Shown one piece after another: positions 6,900-13,685 of a DNA stretch of 15,948 nt (position 1 is its first letter; every line of letters starts with the position of its first letter). This stretch comes from an uncultured Collinsella sp. (GTDB lineage Bacteria > Actinomycetota > Coriobacteriia > Coriobacteriales > Coriobacteriaceae). The notes below the pieces were generated by a model, which did no database searches, was not told the DNA's origin, and was given only the letters and a program-made list of their open reading frames with translations. A program made the translations under genes and the position numbers. The DNA is taken from positions 1 through 15,948 of the forward strand of contig CABUQK010000041.1 in NCBI GenBank assembly GCA_902493615.1, in the 5' to 3' direction.

Positions 6900-8969
6900 C
6901 TATCGAACCGAAGAATCGCCCGAGGCCGAAGAGGTATCGGGCTCGTCATAAATCACGCCGAGCACGTCGCGCACGACATGCATCGCGGTATCTGAGCCAC
7001 CGCCGCCCTGCTCCAGGACGGTAGCGATGACATACTTGGGGTCATCGGCCGGTGCATAGGCGCAGAACCACGCGTATTCATCCTCGCCACTTTTCTCGCC
7101 CGTGCCCGACTTGCCGTATACCTGCGGCGTCAGGGTGCCAAAGTGAGCCGCCAGGGACGTCGATGCCGTGTAAATCACGTCGTGCATGCCGTTGCGAACA
7201 AGAGCCAAATCCGAATCGCTGTTGATCTTGGCCTCCAGGCGCTTCTTCTTGCCCTTGCCGTTGTACTTATAGGCATCGCCGTCGCCATCGCGCGACACGG
7301 CAGACAAAAACACGTGAGGCACGTACTGTTTGCCGCCGTTGGCAAGACCCATATAGGCGCACGCCATCTGCAGGGGCGTCACCAGGATGTCACCCTGACC
7401 GATGGCAATGTTGGTCATATCGCCGGCATTCCACTTGCGGTCCTCGGCAGATGCGTCGGTGAAGTACGACTCTTTCCACTCGGCATCGGGAATACGGCCC
7501 GCGCCCTCACTCGGCAGATCGATACCGCAGGTCTTGCCTAGACCCCAGCGACGAAAGACCTCCTGCAGGCCCTCGGGATGTTGCCCGTCATAAAAGAACG
7601 CCTTGCCCATGTCATAGAAGACAGGGTCGCACGAGTTGGCGATACCCGACTGCAGCGTCATGGTGCCGTGGCCGGAATGCAGCCAGCAATACTTACCCCA
7701 CGACTTGCCCAGACCCGTCCAATAGCCCGTGCAGTTGGTCGTCTGCCCCGACGTGTAGGTTCCAAACTCAAGACCGGCCAGTGCCGAGAGCGGCTTGATG
7801 GTCGAAGCAGACATGTACTGTCCGCTAATGGCACGGTTGAGCAGCGGGTGCGAACCCTTGTCATCATTTAGCTCGGTCCACACGTCATTTGAGACGCCGC
7901 CGATAAAGACGGACGGATCAAACTTGGGCTCGCTCGCCATGCCCAGGATCTCGCCATTGTTGGGATCGAGACACACCACAGCGCCGTTGCCGGCATTGCT
8001 GTAGCCGGTGGTCTTGGCAAGCTCGATAGCGCTCGCCAGCGCCGTCTCACAGGCCTGTTGGATCTTAAGGTCGAGCGTGAGCTTAATGTCGGAGCCGGCC
8101 TTCGCGGGCACAGCGCCGGCCTGACCGGTCACATTGCCCGATGCATCGACCTTGACGGTCTGCTCGCCACGAATACCCTGCAGCAAGTTTTCGTAGTAGC
8201 TCTCAACGCCCGCCTGGCCCACGATATCGCCCGACTGGTACGTAATCTTGCCAGCAGAAGCATCATCATCGCCAGAGGTTTTCTTATTCTGGGCCTCGAG
8301 CTGCTCGGAGGTAATGGTGCCGGTATAGCCCAAGATATGGCATGCCGTCTCGCCATATGGATACTGACGCTCGGTACGCTCGGCAATCTTGACGCCCGGG
8401 AACTCGCCGGCATGCTCCTGAATATAGGCAACCGTGGAGCGACGGACGTCCGTCGCGATGGTATGCAGGCTCTGAGCGCCCTCTGTATTGTCCTGAATAT
8501 TGCGAAGGACCGCCACGTAAGGCATTCCAAGCACGTTGGCAAGATGGCGAACCAGAACCTCATCCTCGGCAAGGTCGCGGTAGGCCACGACAGCAAGTGA
8601 GGGACGGTTCTGGACAAGCGCCACGCCATTGCGGTCGAGGATGCGACCGCGCACAGCGGGTGTTGTAACGGTGCGAGTCTGATTACTATTGGCCTGCTTC
8701 TCGTAATAGTCCGATGAGACCATCTGCATGCCCCACAGCTTGACGGCAAGCGCCGCAAACATCGCGCCCACACCCGTGGTGAGGATGGAAAAGCGGCCCT
8801 TAAAGGCGGTCGCCGCGGTATTGCCCTCGCCCTCGGTGGCGCGCGGGGCCGTTCCATGCTGCGTATCGTAGGTAAAACGGGAATCGCCACGACGCATGAT
8901 GACCAGCGCGACCACGATGGCCACAACCAGCACGATACCGGCGATAATAACCGTCAACTGGGAAGACAT
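6900..8969 (-). CDS. mrdA: Penicillin-binding protein 2 (elongasome transpeptidase) with extra N-terminal membrane segment
   Basis: Class B PBP that cross-links peptidoglycan outside the membrane, partner of RodA. Residues about 295-665 form the transpeptidase domain: SxxK as S389-T-I-K392 (catalytic serine S389), S446-C-D448 in place of SxN, as is usual for PBP2, and K620-S-G-T623. The pedestal domain begins near TTPAVRGRILDRNGVALVQN (102-121). A Cys/His-containing stretch (TNCTGYW...YCWLHSGHGT, about 411-436) resembles the metal-binding region of PBP2. The usual N-terminal anchor is at about 60-80 (FSILTTGVGAMFAALAVKLWGMQM), but a further hydrophobic helix (residues 5-25) precedes it, joined by a charged linker of about 35 residues. 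ATG 8969 has GGGGAGG seven bases upstream. Length 689. Confidence 0.96.
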   Translation of the reverse strand: MSSQLTVIIAGIVLVVAIVVALVIMRRGDSRFTYDTQHGTAPRATEGEGNTAATAFKGRFSILTTGVGAMFAALAVKLWGMQMVSSDYYEKQANSNQTRTVTTPAVRGRILDRNGVALVQNRPSLAVVAYRDLAEDEVLVRHLANVLGMPYVAVLRNIQDNTEGAQSLHTIATDVRRSTVAYIQEHAGEFPGVKIAERTERQYPYGETACHILGYTGTITSEQLEAQNKKTSGDDDASAGKITYQSGDIVGQAGVESYYENLLQGIRGEQTVKVDASGNVTGQAGAVPAKAGSDIKLTLDLKIQQACETALASAIELAKTTGYSNAGNGAVVCLDPNNGEILGMASEPKFDPSVFIGGVSNDVWTELNDDKGSHPLLNRAISGQYMSASTIKPLSALAGLEFGTYTSGQTTNCTGYWTGLGKSWGKYCWLHSGHGTMTLQSGIANSCDPVFYDMGKAFFYDGQHPEGLQEVFRRWGLGKTCGIDLPSEGAGRIPDAEWKESYFTDASAEDRKWNAGDMTNIAIGQGDILVTPLQMACAYMGLANGGKQYVPHVFLSAVSRDGDGDAYKYNGKGKKKRLEAKINSDSDLALVRNGMHDVIYTASTSLAAHFGTLTPQVYGKSGTGEKSGEDEYAWFCAYAPADDPKYVIATVLEQGGGGSDTAMHVVRDVLGVIYDEPDTSSASGDSSVR

Positions 8970-8982
8970 CTACGGGCCTCCC

Positions 8983-9549
8983 CTATTTGAGCTTGCGGGT
9001 CTTGGGCTTAAAGCGCATACCCGCCTGGCGTCCGCCACGTGCGGAGAATCCATAGCCGGACTGCGGCACGACGCCGGACATCAAAAACGGAATGGCAACC
9101 AGACCCGTCAGGATCGAGGACGGCAGCGCATGGCCGAAGATCGCCACGACAAAGCTCGTCTCCAAACCCATAAACAGCAAGATGATGCTGTAGATCACAT
9201 TAATGACGAGCGCAAAGGCGCCCACAGTGACGCCGCGCGCACTCGGGGTACCGCCCGTCTGACCGACGGCGCTGTGCACCAGGGCAAAAGAACCCACGGT
9301 CAGCAGGAGCGACATAGCGCCCACCGGCACGGCAGCGGACAGGTCATAAAACAAGCCGCTGCAAAAACCGCACACGACGGCACGGGTCGGGTCGCCCGAG
9401 AACACGCTTAGGCACACCAGGATAATCATGAAGTTGACGCGACCGCCCGCAATGGAGATCTGCGGTGCCAGGCCTGCCTGCAGCAGCACGCACACGATGG
9501 CGGCGATTACAAACGTACGGGAGCTCATCCCCTGCTCGTGTAGATCCAT
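8983..9549 (-). CDS. mreD: Rod shape-determining protein MreD
   Basis: Small integral membrane protein of the elongasome that partners MreC. The start is taken as the ATG at 9549 (188 residues), because GGGGG lies seven bases upstream; the in-frame ATG at 9555 sits directly on that Shine-Dalgarno. The sequence is almost wholly hydrophobic with about five or six membrane segments. It contains GRVNFMIILVCLSVFSGDPTRAVVCGFCSGLFYDLSAAVPVGAMSLLL, which matches the MreD pattern (P/N-hhhhhhhhhh...G...GFxxGLhxDh). It ends in a basic tail (RGGRQAGMRFKPKTRKLK) that should be cytosolic. It lies 11 nt after mreC and 13 nt before mrdA. Confidence 0.93.
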   Translation of the reverse strand: MDLHEQGMSSRTFVIAAIVCVLLQAGLAPQISIAGGRVNFMIILVCLSVFSGDPTRAVVCGFCSGLFYDLSAAVPVGAMSLLLTVGSFALVHSAVGQTGGTPSARGVTVGAFALVINVIYSIILLFMGLETSFVVAIFGHALPSSILTGLVAIPFLMSGVVPQSGYGFSARGGRQAGMRFKPKTRKLK

Positions 9550-9560
9550 GGACATGCCCC

Positions 9561-10539
9561 CTATTCGCTCGAGCCGGAATCGGTCGTCTCGGACGTGTCG
9601 GAACTGTCATCCGAACTCTCGTCCTTCGTCTTGGTCGCAGCATCGCGCGACGTTCCCTGCGGCGTGCTGTTGGCCGTACTCACGTCCTCATCCGAGGCCG
9701 ACTGTTCGTCGGTCAGCGAGGTAATGACCAGCACTTCCTCGTTGTTCTCGGCCGTCGTCTGAGCGCGCACCACAATGGTGTAGTACACATCGTTTGCCGA
9801 TTTCTCAACCGACGAGACGGTGCCGAGCGGTAGACCCTTGGGGAACACGCCACCGATGCCCGAGGTCACGATGATGTCGCCAACCTTAACATCGGAGTCG
9901 ACGCTCACGTACTCAAGACACAGCGTGCCGTCAGCCTGACCCTGCAGCATGCCCTGGGCGCGCGTGTCCTGCACCATGGCGGACACGCCCGAGTTCTCGT
10001 CGCTAATCAAGCGCACGGTCGACGTTTTGGCCGATACCACCGGCAGAACTCGTCACGGGCATGTTGATGGTAAGGCCGTCGGCAGAGCCCTTGTCGATGG
10101 TAACGGTCGAGGTCCAGGCATCGCCAGAGGCACCAACGATACGAGCAGCGGTCGATTTGAGGTTATAGGTCGACTGCAGGCCGACCAGCCCCTCCAGACG
10201 CTCGGCGGTCTTTTGAGCCTCGGAGAGCTCAGCAACCTTAGAGGTCAGTTCCTCGTTTTGCTTCTTAAGCTCGTCGAGCGTGTCCTGCGACGCCGTAAGG
10301 TTAGAGAACACGTTGCCGATCGCATTGAAGGGAGCCGCCACAGCCGAGCCCACAAAGCGCACCGGCGAGGTTATCGTCGTCACGCCCGAACGCACGGCAT
10401 GAATCGGTCCTGCCTCGCCCTCGCGAATGTAAAACGTGAGCAGCAACACCGAAATCAGGCTGAAAACAATCAACGGGCGCATACCCGTTGATTGTCGCTT
10501 GGTATTCAGATTTGTAGAGAAACCCGAAGATCGTGCCAA
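9561..10539 (-). pseudogene. mreC: MreC, rod shape-determining protein, split by a frameshift
   Basis: MreC is a membrane-anchored extracytoplasmic scaffold linking MreB, MreD, RodA and PBP2. The first part (10539-10003, 178 codons) starts at TTG with GGTGG seven bases upstream. It holds a cytosolic N-terminus, a membrane helix (about 20-39, RPLIVFSLISVLLLTFYI), a coiled coil (DELKKQNEELTSKVAELSEAQKTAERLEGL) and the first beta domain up to MPVTSSAGGIGQ, then reads seven out-of-frame residues to a stop. The second part is open from 10040 to 9561 in another frame and continues the family: VSAKTSTVRLISDENSGVSAMVQDTRAQGMLQG, then DIIVTSGIGGVFPKGLPLG. A Ser/Asp/Thr-rich tail of about 50 residues ends it. 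No Shine-Dalgarno serves the second frame. Restored, the protein would be about 330 residues. Whether the break is biological or an assembly error cannot be told from sequence alone. Confidence 0.88.
10022..10045 (-). other. Frameshift junction in mreC at a collapsed short repeat
   Basis: On the minus strand the junction reads GCCGGTGGTATCGGCCAAAACG. In the upstream frame GGTATCGGCCA encodes G-I-G-Q; in the downstream frame GTATCGGCC encodes V-S-A. The family expects G-x-I-G-Q-V-V-...-S-A in series, so the same bases appear to be doing duty for two successive elements. Adding back a second copy of GGTGGTATCGGCCA (14 nt) gives GGIGQVVSAKTS in one open frame. A loss of 17 or 20 nt would give the same frame change and may fit family spacing better. 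Confidence 0.7.
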
Positions 10540-10560
10540 ATGGAATCCACCTTTAGGAAA

Positions 10561-11604
10561 TTAAGCATTGGTTTGGACGAAGCCGCCGTCAAATGCATTT
10601 GCCTCGAGCACGCGGGCACAGCCGTTGACGACGTTGTCGAGCGCCGTAGGGCTGACGTTGACCGAAACGCCGGTCTCGTCGCGCAGGCGCACGTCAAGGC
10701 CGCGCAGCAGCGCACCGCCGCCGGTCAGCAGAATGCCGTAGTACATAAGATCCGAGGCCAGATCGGGCGGCGTGGCGTCCAAGGCATCCTTAACGGCCTT
10801 GGCCATCTCGTCGAGCGGCTTGTTGAGAGCGCGGCGAATCTCCTCACTCTCGATACGAACCGTCTTGGGCAGACCCGTGATGACATCGCGGCCGTTGACC
10901 TCGACGTCGAGCTCGTCCTTGAGCGGCACGGCAGAGCCGACCTTAATCTTAATGTCCTCGGCCGTGCGCTCGCCGATGGCCAGGTTGTAGGCATCGCGAA
11001 CGTGCGTGAGGATGGCCTGATCGAACTCGTCACCGGCAATACGGATGGACTGCGAGACGACGATACCGCCCATAGCGATAACGGCGACCTCGGTGGTACC
11101 GCCACCGATGTCGATGACCATGGAGCCGGTGGGCTCCTCGACGGGCAGGTCGGCGCCGATAGCGGCAGCCATGGGCTCCTCGATCAGGTAGGCCTGGCGA
11201 GCGCCGGCCTGGATCGTGGCCTCAAATACGGCACGCTTCTCGACCGACGTGACGCCGGAGGGAACGCAGACGACAACGCGCGGACGCGGGGTCCACGGAT
11301 AGCGCTTCTCGGAAGCCTTGTCGATAAAGTAGCGAAGCATGGCCTCGGTAACATCGAAGTCGGCGATGACGCCGTCCTTCAGGGGACGAACGGCCACGAT
11401 GTTGCCGGGCGTACGGCCGAGCATGCGCTTTGCCTCAATACCGACCGCCAGGATGCGCTCGTCGTTCTTGTCGATGGCGACAACAGAGGGCTCGCGAATG
11501 ACGATGCCCTTGCCGCGCACGGAGACAAGCGTATTTGCGGTACCGAGGTCGATGGCAAGATCGCCCGCATAGCTACCGAAGAACATATCCATCAAAGAAA
11601 ACAA
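10561..11604 (-). CDS. mreB: MreB, actin-like rod shape-determining protein
   Basis: Bacterial actin homologue that forms membrane-associated filaments and directs side-wall synthesis. The 347 residues are the usual MreB length. Phosphate-1 loop DLGTANTLV is at 19-27; other signatures are GRTPGNIVAVRPLKDGVIADFDVTE, VPSGVTSVEKRAV, EEPMAAAIGADLPVEEPTGSMVIDIGGGTTEVAVI (phosphate-2) and GILLTGGGALLRGL (adenosine-binding region). The start is TTG 11604 with AGGAG five bases upstream; the in-frame ATG at 11592 is too far from it. The TTG start gives the amphipathic-looking N-terminus MFSLMDMFFGS. It heads the mreBCD-mrdA-rodA run and follows a 115-nt gap with a hairpin and a possible promoter. Confidence 0.98.
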   Translation of the reverse strand: MFSLMDMFFGSYAGDLAIDLGTANTLVSVRGKGIVIREPSVVAIDKNDERILAVGIEAKRMLGRTPGNIVAVRPLKDGVIADFDVTEAMLRYFIDKASEKRYPWTPRPRVVVCVPSGVTSVEKRAVFEATIQAGARQAYLIEEPMAAAIGADLPVEEPTGSMVIDIGGGTTEVAVIAMGGIVVSQSIRIAGDEFDQAILTHVRDAYNLAIGERTAEDIKIKVGSAVPLKDELDVEVNGRDVITGLPKTVRIESEEIRRALNKPLDEMAKAVKDALDATPPDLASDLMYYGILLTGGGALLRGLDVRLRDETGVSVNVSPTALDNVVNGCARVLEANAFDGGFVQTNA

Positions 11605-11664
11605 CGCAACTCCTGATGTGTTGGATGATTGCTGGAAAACTACTAGCTCATCATACTAGCGCAA
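11605..11664 (-). promoter_or_regulatory. Probable mreB promoter and leader
   Basis: This is the only room for a promoter ahead of the shape operon. On the minus strand TATGAT (11655-11650) is a good -10 match, but no convincing -35 lies 16-18 nt upstream; that position falls inside the hairpin at 11665-11697. If used, transcription would begin near 11643 and give a leader of roughly 40 nt up to the TTG start. The AGGAG Shine-Dalgarno is at about 11610-11614. The call rests mainly on context. Confidence 0.35.
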
Positions 11665-11697
11665 GCCCGGCACCTCACTTGCGGTGAAGCGCCGGGC
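11665..11697 (-). terminator. Long hairpin after the TPR gene, probable terminator with poor T-tract
   Basis: GCCCGGC pairs with GCCGGGC, and the stem continues through a G-T pair and CTTCAC/GTGAGG (one wobble) to a five-base loop CGCAA, giving 14 pairs. On the minus strand it is followed by TTGCGCT, and on the plus strand by AAAGCT, so neither side has a true T-run. It lies 22 nt past the TPR stop codon and just before mreB. It may act as a weak terminator, an RNA 3'-end stabiliser, or both. Confidence 0.5.
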
Positions 11698-11719
11698 AAA
11701 GCTAAATCCCATAAGGTCA

Positions 11720-13024
11720 CTACTGGTTGTCAGCAGCCGAGAAATCCATATCGAGCGAGGAAACGGCCCAGCCGATATGGTTGTCGGAGCGCACGAATTT
11801 GACGGTGTACTCCTGCTCGCCGCCCTTGGACAGCGATGCTTTCACCTTAGCGGTCGTCTCGGTCATGGACTGATCCATGCCCTCGACGGACACGGTGGCA
11901 CCCTGCGGAATCGAGGAGATGATCATCGACTTAGCGTCCTCGGACAGGCTCGAGGCCAGGCAAGACTCGGCCTTTGCGGTGTCACCGTCGCCGGCAGCCT
12001 GGAACAGATCGGAAACGACAGACTCCTGGGACGGGAAACCGAAGCCGCGCGTGTAGGCAAAGCCCAGACCGCCCGCGGCGATCAAAATGAGCAGAAGCAG
12101 CACGATGAAGACTTTGAGACCCGTGTGGCGATGGCGACGACGGACCTTGGCCTGCTTACGATCCTGACGGTCCTGCTGGACCATCTCGGACTCGGACAGC
12201 GTAAAGAAGCCGGTGTCCGAGGGATCGGGCATAAACTGACCGGTCGCGCCCGTAGGATCGAGCGGATCGACGGCAGGAGCGTCCATCGCGGGCGCCGGAG
12301 CCGTGGCCATAGCCGTCTGGGCAGACAGCGCGGCAAGCGAATCGTGCACGCGGGCAAGCTCGTCGGCCTGCTCGGAGGTAAGCTGGTAGATGCCATCGGC
12401 AGTAGCGGCGTTAAAGGCGTCGAGTGCGTCGGAGGGACGGCCGGCGGCAGAAAGCGCCTGACCCATGCCGGCGTTGAGCGCACGCGTGTCGTCGCGGGGG
12501 CCGGCAAAGTCGATAGCCGTGCGGTAGGTCTCCACGGCATCCGCCGGACGGCCGAGCTTAATGAAGCAACGACCGAGCTCGCCGAGTGCGGCGGCAGGAG
12601 CCGGATTGGCGCCGTCGATGGCAGCCTGACGGAAGGCAGTACCCGCGTTGGCATAGTCGCCCGACTGGAACAGCGCGTTACCCAGGCCCAGATAGGCCTT
12701 GAACGGCGTGGCATAGGAAGCGTCCTGCGTAGCAGCAGAGAACGCCTGGGCGGCCGTCGTGTAGTCGCCCACGGCGGCGAGTGCCTTGCCGCGGTTGGTG
12801 AGCAGCGCGCCGCGCTTGCCATAGGTGCCGTCGTTGAGGGCGGCGGCATAGGCCTCGGCGGCCTCGGCATACATGCCCAGGTGCATCAAGGCGTTGCCAC
12901 GAAGGTGATCGGCCTCGCCCATAATCTCATCGGGAGTTTTTGCCGCCCCAAGCATCTGGGCTGCAGCGGAAAAATCACCCGCGCGGTAAGCGGCACGGCC
13001 CTGTTGGATCAGCTGGCTATTCAA
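11720..13024 (-). CDS. TPR-repeat protein with single membrane helix and extracytoplasmic C-terminal domain
   Basis: 434 residues, function not known. Residues 1 to about 235 are repeated helix pairs of TPR type (for example YRAGDFSAAAQML, HLGMYAEAAEAYAAAL, AVGDYTTAAQAFSAAT, QSGDYANAGTAFRQAA, KLGRPADAVETYRTAI, AAGRPSDALDAFNAAT). A Pro/Asp/Ala linker follows, then a basic stretch (RRRHRHTGLK, 295-304) and one membrane helix (about 304-324). By the positive-inside rule the TPRs are cytosolic. The outer part, about 110 residues, has an alternating pattern (SVVSDLFQAAGDGDTAKAESCLASSLS...AVSSLDMDFS) like small DUF4878-type or lumazine-like lipoprotein domains; this is only a resemblance. The start is TTG 13024 with AGGGGA five bases upstream, 11 nt after the cyclophilin stop, so probably co-transcribed with it. 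It may be a scaffold that senses something outside the cell. Confidence 0.85.
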   Translation of the reverse strand: MNSQLIQQGRAAYRAGDFSAAAQMLGAAKTPDEIMGEADHLRGNALMHLGMYAEAAEAYAAALNDGTYGKRGALLTNRGKALAAVGDYTTAAQAFSAATQDASYATPFKAYLGLGNALFQSGDYANAGTAFRQAAIDGANPAPAAALGELGRCFIKLGRPADAVETYRTAIDFAGPRDDTRALNAGMGQALSAAGRPSDALDAFNAATADGIYQLTSEQADELARVHDSLAALSAQTAMATAPAPAMDAPAVDPLDPTGATGQFMPDPSDTGFFTLSESEMVQQDRQDRKQAKVRRRHRHTGLKVFIVLLLLILIAAGGLGFAYTRGFGFPSQESVVSDLFQAAGDGDTAKAESCLASSLSEDAKSMIISSIPQGATVSVEGMDQSMTETTAKVKASLSKGGEQEYTVKFVRSDNHIGWAVSSLDMDFSAADNQ

Positions 13025-13035
13025 GGAAATCCCCT

Positions 13036-13578
13036 TTACTCGTGAACGATCTCGACATGGACGATCTCGTCGCCGGCACGCAGCTGCGAAATCACATCGA
13101 GACCCTCGACCGTGGTACCAAAGACGGTGTAACCGGAATCGAGGTTATGCTGGGCACCCAAGCAGAAGTAGAACTGCGAACCCGCGGAATCGGGATCCAT
13201 GGAGCGTGCCATGGCAAGGGCGCCATCGACATGGCTGTTGCGCGGATTGGTGGCAAACTCGCCCTTGATGCAGTAGCCGGGGCCACCGGTACCGGGCATG
13301 CCGTCGGGGCCCTCAAGACCGGCAGCGACGTCGGCGCCGGACATATCGCGGGTATTGGGGTCGCCGCCCTGAATGACAAAGCCGGGCACATAGCGATGGA
13401 ACTTAAGGCCATCATAGAAACCCATCGTGGAAAGCTCGCAGAAGTTCGCGACATGAATGGGAGCGCCCTCGCCGTCAAACTTGACCTTGATGGTACCCTT
13501 CGACGTCTCGATAACGGCGCACTCGTCGCCGGCAAGCTGATACTCAGGCGTGTAGAGCTCTTTCTTAAAACCAAACAT
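13036..13578 (-). CDS. Cyclophilin-type peptidyl-prolyl cis-trans isomerase
   Basis: Catalyses cis-trans isomerisation of X-Pro bonds. The 180-residue protein is one cyclophilin domain with no signal peptide or membrane segment, so it is cytosolic. Signatures: ETSKGTIKVKF, VANFCELSTMGFYDGLKFHRYVPGFVIQGGDP (catalytic Arg62; Gln70), GYCIKGEF, MARSMDPDSAGSQFYFCLGA, and YTVFGTTVEGLDVISQL. The tryptophan found at the cyclosporin-binding position of human CypA is not present, as in most bacterial forms. The N-terminal lead (MFGFKKELYTPEYQLAGDE) is short and charged. ATG 13578 has AGGAAGG upstream. It has its own promoter and is followed after 11 nt by the TPR gene. Confidence 0.96.
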   Translation of the reverse strand: MFGFKKELYTPEYQLAGDECAVIETSKGTIKVKFDGEGAPIHVANFCELSTMGFYDGLKFHRYVPGFVIQGGDPNTRDMSGADVAAGLEGPDGMPGTGGPGYCIKGEFATNPRNSHVDGALAMARSMDPDSAGSQFYFCLGAQHNLDSGYTVFGTTVEGLDVISQLRAGDEIVHVEIVHE

Positions 13579-13610
13579 GTGGTTCCTTCCTCGTGCGTTT
13601 AAAGCATATT

Positions 13611-13647
13611 TTTACGAATTGTAGCAATAAGCATGCGCTTACATCAA
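13611..13647 (-). promoter_or_regulatory. Sigma-70-type promoter with extended -10 for the cyclophilin and TPR genes
   Basis: On the minus strand the -35 TTGATG (13647-13642) is followed by an 18-nt spacer and the -10 TACAAT (13623-13618), preceded by TGC (extended -10). Transcription should begin near 13611, leaving a leader of about 33 nt. The spacer holds the inverted repeat TAAGC-GCAT-GCTTA (13641-13628), which could be a small operator or chance. Confidence 0.7.
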
Positions 13648-13685
13648 TTGCGCACGTAGGTTATGCCGACTATGGCGAACTAATT

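Noticed and set aside
9561..10040. Second half of mreC as an independently translated gene from GTG 10040
   Set aside because: No Shine-Dalgarno precedes it, it would begin inside a beta domain, and it would lack the membrane anchor needed for export.
10022..10045. Programmed ribosomal frameshift in mreC
   Set aside because: The change needed is +1 or -2. I see no X-XXY-YYZ slippery heptamer of the right phase, no slow-codon +1 site and no supporting stem. Simple frame-shifting would also leave out residues the family keeps between the two halves.
11684..13045. Plus-strand open frame of 453 codons
   Set aside because: Antisense to the TPR gene; the product is Gly/Arg/His-rich with no recognisable domain. 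Long antisense frames are expected from the codon bias.
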